From contig NC_081414.1 of NCBI RefSeq assembly GCF_030272615.1, positions 765,932,483 through 765,996,482 on the forward strand: a DNA stretch of 64,000 bases, read 5' to 3'. The position numbers were made by a program, and so were the translations under genes. This document shows, in pieces, positions 10,091 through 21,927 of this stretch. Each line of letters begins with the position of its first letter. Within the stretch, counting starts at the first letter, position 1. This DNA is from Cryptomeria japonica (lineage: Eukaryota > Streptophyta > Pinopsida > Cupressales > Cupressaceae). The notes beneath the pieces were generated by a model. That model was not told the DNA's origin and searched no databases. It saw only the letters and a program-made list of their open reading frames with translations.

Positions 10091-12150
10091 GAACTAGGTA
10101 TTGACCGAGATGTGTGAGACTAGATGAAAATGGAAAAAGTATGGAAGACCAAGAGTTGGATGGAATGTAAATGAATCTGAGTTGTACTTGCAATGTCCAA
10201 AGTGTAAGACCAAGTATGTATGTAGTAGAGTAGGTGTGACTTCCAAAGAGAGGATAGTTTCTCTTGATGAGGTAAGTTGACCTTGACTCTAAGTAAGACC
10301 AAATGAGACCCAAAGGTGATAGACCTTGATGAGGGACCACTTAGAAAAATGTTGTTGTATGTAGTGTGTTGACAAAGCATGATGAGGACAAGCAAGTGAC
10401 CTTTTGACTCAAGTTTAGACAAATGTAAATTTAATGCAAGATGTAAAGCAATGATGGACTTTGTGAGACCCAAAGACAAGTTGAATGCTAGATGAAAACC
10501 TGGAGAAACAACTTAGGAAGCTCAAGAATTCCGAAACTGATTGCTCTTGTTTGCTGGACTGTAAATTTTTTCCAATTTGTGAAGTTGTTGGTTGTGACCA
10601 AATCTGAATGTTTGACTATTTTTCGTGACAAGAGGACACAATGTTGATGAGGACTCAATGTTTGCAAGTGTTTAGACTCAAAATTACTCCAAGAAAAGTG
10701 TGTTGTTTGATGTAAAAATGTTTTGCATACACTTGAAGACACAAAAGACACAATGTTTTGCTGTTTGGTCCTAAATATTTTGAATGTTTAAAATAAGTCA
10801 AGCACAATTCTTATGGCTAGCCAAGACAATAGTTGTTGATCCCACATGAGGTTTTACCCCCGAGGCTATGCTATTCAGAGCAGATACTTAGATGCTTGAC
10901 CTCACTGGCTCCACCCTCGGCACTCACTTCTCGGGTCAGCCAAGCATCAGTCCCCATGAAAACTCCCTGTGGCGAACTTTGTATCTCTACTAAGAACCAT
11001 ATGTGTGTGGGCCGCTACCAGAGGTCCGACCTCCTTCCTCAACAACTAGAAGGATTTTGGCTTCTAAAACAAAAAGGTGCTATTAAAGGCATCCGCTCAT
11101 GTGGCCATACATGCAGCACTTTTAGCTCTGTAAATATAGAAGGCTCCCAGCCAGTAGGGGTTACGCCCTACAACTGATCAAATAAATTTGATCAAACGGG
11201 TTTATGGGGAGACATAGTGTCGGTATGAACTAATCAGAACATGTTATTCATAGTTTTCACCATGAATACATTTATTTATAGTGGTTCGGAAGAGGTGGTT
11301 TTTCCTCGCTACCACTTGGGTCGTTCTCTTCTCACTAGTAGTCCTAATGACCACACGGGAAGATAGACCCTCTAAAGATTAAGCAAAAAGAGCCTATTGC
11401 TCAAGACACAAAAGACAATGATTCAATTTTAGTGCACCAATTGAAGTGTTTGCTAATCTATGAAAACAAGGCACACAATAAAAATCAAAACCCTTGCCAA
11501 GGACCTGCAACAAAAGGTTGTTAGTAGTTTGGATTGTTTCAAATGATCACCCCTTCCTGCAAGCACACAAGTTAGGTAAATTTTAAACCCAAAAGACTTT
11601 GTGAAAATAGGGGCCTTCAACCAAATGATTTTGCTTTCAAGACAAGCTACACCAATGTCATTAGCTAGATCTAAAAATGTTAGCTTAAAATAAACCAGAT
11701 CTGAAACCCTAAATGCAAAATCCAAAATTGAATCGATAAACTGAAAAATTTGAAATCGGTGAACATAGACGTGATTACCCTCAACACAGACGCGATTTCC
11801 TTACACAAACGCGGTTATATGTGACGCAGACGTGGTTCCAGAACGCAAACATGATTTTTGGACACAGATGTGTCTAAAAACACCGCAGACGCGACTTTAG
11901 AACACAGACGCGGTTTTCGGAACCTGCAAAATAAAATACTGTTGATAACACAGACGCGGTTCCAGATGTCATAGATGCGATTCAGAAACCCAGACGCGAT
12001 CCAAAAGTTCACAGATGCGAGAAAAAGCCAAAAAAGCGATCCGAAAGTACGCAAACGCGATAATGTCAAAATGTTGTCGAAAACGTCAGATTTGCAACTT
12101 TCAAAAACACAAAATCTGCAACAAGGATGTTAAATGCAAAAGGGACAAGA
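10091..12150 (-). other. Leader region of element B
   Basis: About 2.06 kb between the primer site and gag. I see no conserved coding; the open frames on the minus strand here do not resemble the leader ORF of E and F. The half nearest the primer site carries the ACGCGGTT-type repeats listed separately. Confidence 0.6.
11760..12065 (-). repeat. Degenerate CpG-rich iterated motif in B leader
   Basis: On the plus strand the word CAGACGCGGTT and variants (CAGACGCGATT, CAGACGTGGTT, CAGATGCGA, CAAACGCGG) recur about a dozen times at intervals of roughly 15-35 bp. Most variants differ by C/T or G/A changes at the CpGs. It lies within 400 bp of the primer site. Confidence 0.75.
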
Positions 12151-12168
12151 GTCCCACCGGGCGTGCCA
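12151..12168 (-). promoter_or_regulatory. Primer-binding site of element B
   Basis: The minus strand reads TGGCACGCCCGGTGGGAC, three bases inside the LTR end. The implied tRNA 3' end is compatible with a normal T-stem, but I cannot name the tRNA. Confidence 0.65.
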
Positions 12169-12171
12169 AAA

Positions 12172-12962
12172 TGCATATGGTGAAAATGGATAACAATAAT
12201 AACAATATTGAAAGACTAAATGAATTCAACCACCAAACCCTAGCCTAACAACAACAAAGATCCACCATAACATATGAAGATTACCTAAGACAATGCAAAT
12301 CAAACAAAATCACAAAAATTATACCATCACATGTCCAATAGGGGTTTGATCTCCATTCTTCCTATCTCCATTGATCTTGCTTGATATATTTGCTCTCAGA
12401 TTTTATGTGCACAAGAGCTCAACAAAGAACAGAATGTGGTTGCAAGTAGGATCGCATATGCTCAAAAGCGTAGTGTAGTCAAGTGCATAAATTGATTAGA
12501 ATGATTGATTAGGGTTTGATAATGAAGGAAGTATCTCCTTAAATAGAAGACACAATATGAAATGGAGGGATAAGATTAAGAGGTGTAAAAGGAGGTCGGC
12601 TATGATTAGAGGGTAGGTAAAAGAAATAATAAAATAATGAAAGGGGTAGGTAGTGTATGAATTAAGAGATGAATGACATGTGTCATGTGTAGAAAAGGCT
12701 AATGAATTAATTAAATAAATAGAGATTTATTTAATTAATAGAGGAAATGGGATAATTAAATAAATAAGATATTTATTTAATTTAGGAAAAGGATAATTTA
12801 AATAAATAAATGTATTTATTTAAATGAGAAATAAGGCTAGAAGAGGATAAATGAATTAATTAAATAAATAAAGATTTATTTAAGTAATAGAAGAATTAGG
12901 CTTAGATAATTGAATAAATAAAATATTTATTTAATTAGACTGGACAATTTTAGGTGTCTACA
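12172..12962 (-). repeat. 5' LTR of element B (791 bp)
   Basis: On the minus strand it starts TGTAGACACC and ends in CA before the primer site. The part at 12690-12945 is dominated by short AT words built from ATTTATTTAATTAA, like those in the LTRs of E and F. A TATA-like TATTTAAGG on the minus strand near 12537-12545 may be the promoter. Its partner LTR lies outside the window. Confidence 0.8.
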
Positions 12963-13140
12963 CTTACTACTATAGGATTTTAAATATTCCTAACCATTTC
13001 TCTTGAAAGATCCTCTCCTAGTAGACAAATACGATTAAATTATCTTGATAAAAGAATAATAGGAGATCATAATGTGCATTAAAAATCTTATCACTGAGAG
13101 ACAATATCATATGTGACATTTCATACAAGATTACTTGTAT
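12963..13140. other. Unassigned 178 bp between B and the recognisable C1 LTR
   Basis: AT-rich, with no open frame. It could be the diverged first part of the C1 5' LTR, because the matching stretch of the 3' LTR is not recognisably similar, or an older insertion. Bases 12963-12967 (CTTAC) would be B's target duplication. Confidence 0.4.
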
Positions 13141-13710
13141 GAGTTGTGTATGAGATGGATATGAATTTATGTAACACATATTTCAATGATGCCCAAGTAG
13201 ATCTAGTATAACATGAGTGAGAAAGACAATTATAAACAATATTGAGATAGAATTTCAAGTCAGATATGTTTTCCATGAAATTGGTTGTTTGACATAGTGG
13301 TTCAAGGAAAATTTCATGATCAAGATATCTTTCTCATTTCAGTTCATCAGATCCTTTGCAACTTTTAGAAGGTGTGTTCCTTTTGGTAATTTGTATACCT
13401 TTGTATCTTTTTTTTAAGGTTGTGTGCCTTAGCCTTGCAAGTCCTTTTAGGTGCAATGAGCTCCTTCACCTTGAGCCTAAAATTTATAATTAGTTATCTA
13501 TATTGTGAGGGTGATTCTCACCATGGTTTTTTCCTATTTAGTATTGTCTACATAAATATACTATTCTTGTGTATGTTATGGTTTGTTCTTTTATGTTTCA
13601 TAATTACAGTAACTAGTTAAGTGTGATTTCAAGTTTAATTAATTAAAAGTGAAGTGTTTTGAGGTTTGGAATGATTCACCCCACCTCTTAGTCTTGTGGT
13701 GTGTTGAATA
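13141..13710 (+). repeat. 5' LTR of C1 (recognisable 3' portion)
   Basis: Aligns with 37660-38236, sharing AGTTGTGTATG, TAGTGGTTCAA, TTTCATGATCAAGA, AGCTCCTT and GATTCACCCC in the same order. It contains the CTCACCATGG...TTTTT box near 13517-13545 that also occurs in C2 and G. It ends GTGTTGAATA before the primer site. Confidence 0.75.
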
Positions 13711-13711
13711 A

Positions 13712-13724
13712 TTAGTATCAAAGC
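13712..13724 (+). promoter_or_regulatory. Primer-binding site of C1, decayed initiator-Met type
   Basis: TTAGTATCAAAGC is two transitions away from the TTGGTATCAGAGC used by D and G. Confidence 0.65.
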
Positions 13725-13768
13725 ATTATTTATCCTAGAGAAGATTAATCACTTCAGGAAGATCCTAA

Positions 13769-14794
13769 ATGGTACAAGAAGTTAATTTCAAAGCACCAAT
13801 ATTTGATGACACAATAAGTTTGATGACACAAGTTACTCTTATTGGAAATAAAGAATGGAATTTTATTTGGAATCTCTATTGAATGGAATATGGGAAAGCA
13901 TTAAGAATGGGTATAATTATTTCAAAAAATGGTCCTCAAACTCTAGATGAGGATAAGGAACTTGAGAACAATGCAAAGGACAAAGTTGCTATTATTAGTT
14001 TTTTAAGTAATGTAGTATTTTTCAAAGTTCTCAGGTTGAAGTCTACTAAAGAGGTTTGGGAAAAGTTGATAATTGTATATGAAGGTGATGAAGAGACAAA
14101 GCATCCCAAGTTGAGAAATTTGAAGGAAAAGTTTGAGAGCTTAACAATTTCTAATGATGAGAACATTGAACTTTATATACATTAGGTAAACAATACTGTG
14201 AGTGTAATTAAGGGTATTGGTGGTAAACTAGAAGAAAGTAAAGTTGTGAGAAAAGTGATGATGACGCTACCTAAATGCTACAAACCTAAGAAGTACATGC
14301 TATTTAAGAAAGTAATGATATGGACAAGTACACTTTGGATTAGTTGTATGCCTCACTATTTTCATTTGAGATTGCTGAACTAGATGAGATACTAAAAGAG
14401 AAGAAATGTGTTGCCTTCATTGTTAGTAGTAAGGTTGAAGATCAACCTAAATTGAGCAATGACATGGATGAGTCAGAAGTAGACTTTCTAAGAAGATTGG
14501 AGAAAGGATCTAGAAACTACAAAGGTAGGTTACCCTTCTAATATTTCAATTATGGAATAAATGGTCGTTATGCTTCAAGATTTAGCTATAGGGAAGACTT
14601 TGATATAAGATGTAATTATAATGATAAGGGAAGATATAATCATAGATGGAATGATAAAAATGGGAGAATAAATGACAAAGAAAAATCTACGAATAATTTC
14701 TATTCAATGGAGACTCATTCATCTAAAGAGGAAGATGGAAATGACTCAAATGAAGAAGCATTGTTTCTAGCTATAGAAGAGAAGAGTGATGAAT
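13769..14794 (+). pseudogene. gag: Copia Gag remnant of C1
   Basis: Starts MVQEVNFKAPIFDD, a typical Copia Gag N-terminus. Stops occur at 13880 and 14183, among others, with frame changes after that. The segment at 13997-14185 (FKVLRLKSTKEVWEKL, LRNLKEKFESL) is the UBN2-type Gag region. The zinc knuckle near 14540 now reads YFNYGINGRYASRF where CFNCG..GH..C would be expected, so all four metal ligands are gone. It is non-functional. Confidence 0.75.
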
Positions 14795-15219
14795 GATTTG
14801 ATTATTTCAAATAAGTAGAGAATAGTGAAAAACTAGTGAATGTGAAGATTGTACTACATGCAAAAAATTGATCTTAAGTTATAGATAATTGATTTTAAAT
14901 GTTCAAATCATATGACATGAGATAAACAAAACTTCATTGATCTTGAGAATTATTGTAGTGGGTCTATAAAATTTGTAGGAGAATAAGTTGCACCTATCTG
15001 TGGTAAAGGTGATATTTCAATTGATAGTAAGAATAAGACTAATGATGTTTATTATGTTAAGAGCTTGATACATAATCTCCTAAGTATGATTAAGATATGT
15101 AGAAAAGGTTATAAGGTCATACATGGGTTTGGATTTGAAATTAGAAAAGGTAGTTCTAGAAGATTAGTTGCAGAAGGTATAAGAACTAATGAAATGTTTA
15201 CTATGTGAAGGATAATAAT
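14795..15219 (+). pseudogene. Protease region remnant of C1
   Basis: Sits where the aspartic protease should be. Fragments such as MFKSYDMR and NKTNDVYYVKSLIHNLLS (near 15030-15085) keep the spacing of that domain, but stops are frequent and I see no intact DSG motif. Confidence 0.45.
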
Positions 15220-16130
15220 GGTAGTAGTTATATGTTGGCACAAAACAATGAATCTTGGTTGTGGTACAAAAGGACAAGACATATCAATTTTGACAATATA
15301 GTAAAGATCAATTCTACTCATCTTGTAAGAGATCTACCCAATATTATCAAACTTGTTGATACTATATGTAGGGAATGCTAGATAGGAAAGAAAACAAAGA
15401 GGAGATTAAAGAACAAGGGGTATTCAATTTTAAGATCTTTGGAGTTGGTTCATACATACCTATGTGGACCTACAAGAACACGAGGACTGAATGATGAAAG
15501 GTATTTAAAGTTTCTTATTGATGATTAGTCTAGAATAACATGGGTTACTTTCTTGAGAGGAAAATTTAAAGCATTAGAAAGGTTTAAAATATTCAAGTCT
15601 ATTGCTGAGAATCAAGTTGATGCTAGATCAATATCTAAGATTGATAGAGGAGGAGAGTTTACTTAAAATAAATTTAATAGATTCTATGAAAACAATTGTA
15701 TTAGAAGACATTTTTATGCTCCTAGGACCTATCAACAAAATGGATTAGTAGATAGAAATAATAGAATAGTTGTTAAAATGGCTAGAACTGTGATGAAGGA
15801 TGCTAACCTGAATAACATGTATTGGAAGGAGGTTGTGCATACTATTGTTTATATTCATAACAGGGTTTAGATAAGAGAGATTCACAAAAAGACACCTTAT
15901 AAGCTATATAATGGAAGACCTCCTATAGTTAAGAATTTTAGAATCTTTAGAAGGAAGTGCTACATAAGAAGAGAAGAAGATGATGTAGAGAGTTTTGATG
16001 GAAGATCAAATGAAGGAATACTATTGGGATATAGTACAAGGAGTAAGGATTATCAATGTTATAACAAGAGGCTAAAAAAAATTGTGGAAAGTGAAAATGT
16101 CAGAGTTAGTGAAGGATGGAATTAGGTTGA
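15220..16130 (+). pseudogene. Copia integrase remnant of C1
   Basis: The GAG-pre-integrase zinc-binding region (RTRHINFDNIVK then ICREC) is at about 15265-15380. The catalytic core follows, with LVHTYLCGP, KIDRGGEFT and YQQNGLVDRNNR. In each of these the expected Asp or Glu is changed or in doubt: the first D reads Y, and the ERKN glutamate reads D. Stops occur at several points. The C-terminal GYSTRSKDYQCYNKR stretch near 16030 matches C2 (GYSTKRKALKCFNNK), so C1 and C2 are related. Confidence 0.78.
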
Positions 16131-16379
16131 GACTATGCTTAAATTTGATAATGAGATAGAAGTTATTTTAATTTTTGTCAAAGAGAGTGCTTCTCTGAAA
16201 GAGAAAGAACAAACAAGTGAAGAAGAAAAGGAACATGAACATTCTCCTAAGACACCAACAAAGTATGTGAGGAAGAATCACTCAGAGGAACAAATTATTG
16301 GAAACAAGAATAAATGTATTGAAAGAAGAAGAAGACTTGCAAAAACTAGTGAATAAGAAAACTATTGTTACTTATCTCA
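16131..16379 (+). pseudogene. Integrase-RT linker of C1
   Basis: Acidic and basic low-complexity linker rich in Glu and Lys (SEEEKEHEHSPK near 16211-16250). It corresponds to the equally acidic linker at 28060-28130 in C2 and has no catalytic role. Confidence 0.5.
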
Positions 16380-17876
16380 GGTGGAACCAAAGAACTATGT
16401 GAAATCTAGAAAGGATGGACATTGGATTAATGAAATGGAAAACGAGTTGAATCCAACAAAAAAGAACAAACATGGGAACTAGTACCTAGATCCATGGATA
16501 AGAACATGACAGGAACCAAGTGGGTGTTCAGACCAAGCTGAGTGAAGATAGAAAAGTTAGAAGGAAGAAAGAAAGATTGGCATGTAAGGGTTACTCACAA
16601 GCTGAAGGTATAAAATTTTAGGAGAGTTTTGCTCTGGTTGCAAGAATGGAAGCTATAATGATGTTTCTTGCATTTGTTATTTACAAGATCTTTAAACTAT
16701 ATCAGACACATGTCAAGTCAACATTTTGGAATTTCATGAACTTGAGGAGGAAGAATACATTGAACAACCAAATGGATTCAAGTTCTCAGAATATTCGAAT
16801 ATGGTTTATAGACTAAAGAAGGCACTTTATGGACTCAAGAAAGCTCCTAGAGATTGTTATGCAAGGTTGGATATGTATTTGTTATATCAAAACTCTAGGA
16901 AAGGTAATATAGACTAATCTTTATTTCAAATTTCAAGGTGATAAATTATTAATTTTTGTTGTGTATGTTAATGATATCATATTTGGAGGAGATGATGATG
17001 CATGTAGGAAGTTTGAAAAAGATATGTAGAAGAAATTTGAGATGTCTATGGTAGATGATCTGTCATTTTTACTTGGTCTTCAAGTTATCCAATTAAAGAA
17101 AAACATTTTTTTATTAGACCAATTATATCAAGGAGATGTTGAAGAATTTTGAGATGGAGAATTCCAAACCAGTTGCAATCCATATGTCTAACAGTTGTAA
17201 GTTAAGAAAGGATAATGAATCATTGAATATTGATAAGAAAAAGTATAGGTCTATGAAATGGGGATTGTTGTATTTTACTACTTCAAGACTGGACATCATC
17301 TAGATTATCTATTTGGTTTATATATATCAAGCTAATCCTAGGAAAACTAATGATTATGTAGTAAAGAGGATATTCAAATATTTAAAATAGACTCTAGATT
17401 ATGGATTATAGTATAATAAGGATGATATTTTCAATCTGAAAGCATATACAAATGTGGATTGGGCCAAATGTGTTGATGATAGGAGAAGTACAGGTGGTGG
17501 TGCATTTTTCTTGGGAGACAGATTGATCTCTTGGTCAAGTAATAAATAGGATTCAATGTCATTATCTACTCTAGAATAAGATTACATTGTAGCAACATCT
17601 TGCTTGACCCAAGTTATTTGGATGGAGAAAACTCTTGGTGATATTAAGGTGAAGTATGATAAAGCAATTCCTATTATTTATGATAACACAAGTGCTATTA
17701 AAATTTCAAAGAATCTAATAATGCATTCAAGGAATAAACACATTGCAATCCAGTATTATTTGTTAAGACATAAGGTTGTAGAGAAGGAAGTTAGATTGGA
17801 GTATGTTCCTACTAAAGAACAAATTGCATATATCTTAACTAAGGATTTGTCAAAGGATACCTTTGAGTATCTCTAG
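16380..17876 (+). pseudogene. Copia reverse transcriptase-RNase H remnant of C1
   Basis: Several frames are needed. Recognisable pieces are an EQPNGFKFSE...KKALYGLKKAP block (16750-16850), VVYVNDIIFGGDDD at 16959-17000 (YVDD changed to YVND), and the RNase H segment from ADWAK-like residues near 17455 to ILTKDLSKDTFEYL at 17876. The open stretch 17604-17876 keeps the DNTSAIKISKN and HSRNKHI motifs. It would have copied element RNA into DNA but is plainly dead. Confidence 0.8.
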
Positions 17877-18136
17877 TAGAAGTTGGAGGCTAGTTTCCCT
17901 CCTTTAAACTATATTTATTCAGTTGGTGCAACTATCTAGGATGAGTTATAAAGTTCATATTTTGATCCTAGATTGATATAGTGGGTTATCTCAAGGGAAG
18001 CAGTGAGTATGCAAATACTTGTGTCTTATTAATAAGGGGGAGAGAGAGTTTTGTAGAGTTCCCTTTGTCCTTGATGTCAAAGGGGGAAAGGTACATATAA
18101 TGGGAGATAGATCAGTTGTCACTACAATTTTATTTG
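17877..18136 (+). other. 3' non-coding region of C1 (upstream of D)
   Basis: Contains two polypurine-like words, TAAGGGGGAGAGAG near 18032 and TCAAAGGGGGAAAGG near 18076. It is cut by element D; the remainder, with the true polypurine tract, is at 36873-36913. Confidence 0.65.
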
Positions 18137-18141
18137 TTGTT
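18137..18141 (+). repeat. Target-site duplication of D, left copy
   Basis: TTGTT directly precedes the TGTAGTACC start of D and matches 36868-36872. Confidence 0.88.
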
Positions 18142-21100
18142 TGTAGTACCCCTTCTCGATCAAACTTTTTAGACTCATGTTTGACTTCGGTTGACTATTC
18201 AGTGGATACATTATTGTTATTCAGACTTTATGCGATGTTATTACATGCTTTAATTTGATTCATCATGTATGCTTTCATGCAATATTTCCTTATTTATGTT
18301 AAAGGTGATTTTATGGATTACTGTCATGGACTAACACATTTACTTTATAAGTGCAATGTGTTATATACCTGTTTCGTGTTTGCAAGTGTATGGGGTGCGA
18401 TGGGATGATTTTCCTTCACTCACTTCATTGAGACAGGGAACTTCACAATTCTCCTTCATTGGTGTGTGTGTCGTGTCTTCTTTTATATATATGTCTATTT
18501 GCACGTGTGGTTCGTTGATACAGGACATTACAAGGACAAGTACCGGGTAGGTATGAGGTATCGTCTCCACATGGTTTCACAGGTCTGAGTGTACCTTATT
18601 TATCCAATGGGAGTGGTGGAGATAGTTGGTAGACCCTACGATTGACCCACAATCACAATCAAGTGAGTGTCATCAGTCGATCGTCATTTTTCCCATTTGA
18701 CCGGTATGCGAGTCTTGGTCCTTTGACTTTTTTTGTTTTGTGAGTGGTCGTGTGGTCATTTCTTATTTTGCATGCTTCTAGTTATTTGGAAAGATTTTAT
18801 TTGAGTGAATTGTGTTATTTTGTGTTGGTGTATTTAGTTTAATTAATATGCCCTTGAGTTTATTGATTTAATTAAATAAATGGAGTTGTTAAATTTAAAT
18901 GGTTAAATTGCATGCTATATTTGTAAAAATAGTTGTATTAATTTATTTGAAAAAGAACTAAGTTAAATGCTATGCTATTAGAATTTTTAGTGTAAATGTT
19001 GAGTTAAATTCATATGAGAAAAAAATAAAAAATAAAAAGCAATCCCCATTGACCTTGTCGTTAGCTTTTAGATTTTTATTTTTGATTAAAAGAATTGTGT
19101 CATGAAAAAAGGGAAATTAGATTTTTACTTTTTAAATGTTATATTTCTATTGGTTGAGGAAAACTTTTAACCTAAAAGTTTAGGTTAGAAATAATTTTCC
19201 TATATTACCTGTGAGTTCACGGGAAGTGGAAGGGGAATTTTTGAAAGACAAAATTTGGAAACCATTAGGGAGTAGAAATCTTGATTTTGGATTTGGTGTG
19301 CAGGATTGAAGCTCTTCTACAATTTTCTTCTTGGATTGCTTTTCAAGTTGGGTAGATTTTACTCTTTCTTTTGTTGCAAAAAAATTTAAATGTTTTGAGA
19401 TTCTTCCTATGTGTGTGCTTGGAAATTGCTAAATCTTATTGGAAACTCTAGATTGAAAGTTTGGTTTGGAAATGGAGTAATTTGCTCTTGAATTTAATCA
19501 ATTCTCAAATCAATATGTATTTGTTAAGAGATTGTCCAAAATCTGGTTGCATGTGTGCTTCCAAGTTTTTTTGTAAAATTTAGTTGTGATTAATTCTCTC
19601 TTTTTTTGAGTGGCAAGAAATAGGTTTTGTTTTCTGTATGTTTGCAAGTTTTTTATTTGTTAAAAATCGGGGAGTTATGCTAGCAAAATTTTGTCAATTT
19701 GCCCTCTTTGTGGGATTCAATGATTTTTTCCTATGTGTGAAGAAATGAGAAGATTAATTAAATCCCCTCTATTTGCTTAAGATTCTCTTGAATTTTTGCC
19801 CAAGATCTTTAGATTTGGGTCTTTTATGCATTATTTGGTAAACAAAAATCTTTATTAAAAATTTCCATTGAAGAAAAAAAAAGTATGTTCTCTGTTATTT
19901 TTTTTATCAGTGGTATTATGCAGAAAATGGAATCGTTTATTGTCAAGAAAATTGTAGAAAAAAAAAATATTATTAAAACCCATGTGGCAGGTATACCCCA
20001 CCACGTGGGATGGTAAAACCTGCTACCATAGGGTAGCAACACTACCATTTGGTAGCGACTGCTACCATTTGGTAGCATCCACCACCAGTTATGAACAAAC
20101 CCCCAACACTATTTTTAAAATGAAATGTGTTCGCTGTTTTAAAACCACATCATCTTATGATATGTTTTCATGCAAATTTATATATGTATATATATTATTA
20201 ATTTTTGTATATATATATTTATACATATATATAAATAATTACTTTTTTGATTAAGGCATTATTTTTATGCGGTCAATTCTGGTAAATTAGATTTATTCTG
20301 GAAGTGGGTTAAATATTTTAATATGATTCATATATTATATTTTTATATATGTTTAATATGAATTTTATTATTTTATTAGGATTGTTTTATTGGAATATAA
20401 AAAATGAATGACATCTTTGGAAAGATGTATTATTTAATGTGGGGTGTTTTATTCATTAAAGTTATTATGACTTTTGCTTGTTCAAATTGAAAAGAGGTAA
20501 ATTGATTATTAGTGATTAGTTAGATTTCTAGTCTAATTAGATTAATGATGACTTGATTTTCTCTTAATCAATATGGTTATGTTTTATTAAATTTTAATGT
20601 CGAATTGCAAATGTATATGATGTTATTAATTTCAAAAGATTGTTTGAGTACGGTCTTAGTGAATTTGGCACTCTTGCAAGGGGCTTATTTTGTTGCAAAT
20701 TCTTGTCAATGTTTAGTCATCCTGTTGTGGTGTTCATTGTACCTCTTGATCAGGTGTTGTATTTATGACCTTGTTGTTTTAACCATATCGTGCTTATTCC
20801 TTATGGTTAACCATTGGGTCCTCGTAGAGTGACCATGTTCATATAGTGTCCTATGGGAGAGTGGCTTTCGAGTGGGGGTCACGCCTGAAGTGGTTGGCAG
20901 GAAGGCTTAGATGGAACCGGGGGTTCAGGAAAGATTACTAGGATAACCCAGGTTGGGGGCCAGGACCTATGGAGGCCTACCTAGGGTAACCATCATAAGC
21001 TATGCAATGACACTCTCTCTTTAGGGTCACTAGTGTATTGTGATGTTGAGTTCACCTGGAGTATTGTGGAGTCACACTTGTATTGTTGTCCATGTTTTGC

Positions 21101-21773
21101 TTATACTTGCTTGAGGGTCTTTTTCTATCTCCTAGCACGGCGGGGTGATTCCATTTTGGGATCACATGGTCAAGTGGTAGTTGCACTTCCCATCGTATGA
21201 TTGTGTTCATGCCTTGATGCAAGGATTGGCTTTGCAGATATTCCTTTGGTTCGTAATTCATGTATCATCTCTTGTTGAAGATTATTGTACTTTTGAGACC
21301 TATGTGGTCATTTGTATCAACGGATTTATGTAACCTCATAATTGGTAATGATGTAAGTTTTATATGTATTATTGGAAGCCATGTATTTGATGAATAATGT
21401 AATCTTAAGTTAATGGATGTTATTATCTTAGTTATCCATATGCTTTGTGCAAATTCTTTCTTGAAGAGTAATTTATATTGTAATACTTTCAATCTCTCAA
21501 TGATGAAATTTGTTATGTGAATATGGTTTATTGTGTTCAATAAGTAATTGATGTATAATTGGATTAATCTTTATTTTGGAATTTAACCTTTCATTTAATT
21601 CTTCATTGGTAATCCTTTAGGAATTATTGTATTAGTCTTCTGCTTGTGTTATTAATGTGCAATGTAGTAATTAAAGCACTTAATGTGAATTAAACTTTTA
21701 AAAAAATATATATTTCACCCTTAGTTGCTTAGTTGTGTGGTTATTCCTTTGGGGTTCCTGGTGGGACATTACA
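18142..21773 (+). repeat. 5' LTR of D (3632 bp)
   Basis: Matches the 3' LTR in blocks, but the two differ by large indels. About 870 bp (roughly 18920-19790) is absent from the 3' copy. Conversely, the stretch around 35660-35990 of the 3' copy is largely missing here. It includes AT-rich stretches near 18830-18990 and 20180-20250 and a hairpin array at 19981-20078. It ends GGACATTACA. Confidence 0.87.
19981..20078 (+). repeat. Array of short hairpins in the D LTR
   Basis: Three inverted repeats in a row: TGCTACC ATAG GGTAGCA (20021-20038), CTACC ATTT GGTAG (20042-20055) and TGCTACC ATTT GGTAGCA (20060-20077). CCACGTGG lies just upstream at 20001. The 3' LTR has the equivalent, partly decayed, at 34884-34978. 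Confidence 0.7.
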
Positions 21774-21775
21774 TT

Positions 21776-21787
21776 TGGTATCAGAGC
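21776..21787 (+). promoter_or_regulatory. Primer-binding site of D (initiator-Met tRNA)
   Basis: TGGTATCAGAGC lies two bases after the LTR end. It is the standard plant initiator-Met primer site. Confidence 0.88.
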
Positions 21788-21927
21788 CCATGTTTCAACA
21801 CTGGGTACTCTAGTTTTAAATTGAGCCCATTCAGCTTGACGTTTTGATTAGGTCTTAGTGTCTGTGTTTCCTTGTCAGTATCCTTGTTGTAGATATAAAC
21901 CTTTTCCTCTTGTGTAGTGTTAGGATC

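Larger units (their letters stand above)
7237..12962 (-). mobile_element. Element B: 5' half of a Tat-like Gypsy element, disrupted by A
   Basis: Read on the minus strand: 5' LTR 12962-12172, primer site, a 2.06-kb leader, then a gag-protease frame that runs into the 3' end of element A at 7236. The frame breaks just after the residues PSTYHQCIN. In element E the same protein continues with FPHNG, so A clearly inserted into B. B's RT, RNase H, integrase and 3' LTR should lie left of A, outside the window. Gag and protease resemble those of E, which places B in the same Tat-like group. The bases right of the LTR are CTTAC; the other target copy is not visible. Confidence 0.87.

Noticed and set aside
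10120-10751. Minus-strand open frames in B's leader as a counterpart to the E/F leader ORF
   Set aside because: None of the conserved blocks (TFLHH, KSNEFD, CITYN, PFV..SFY) is present.
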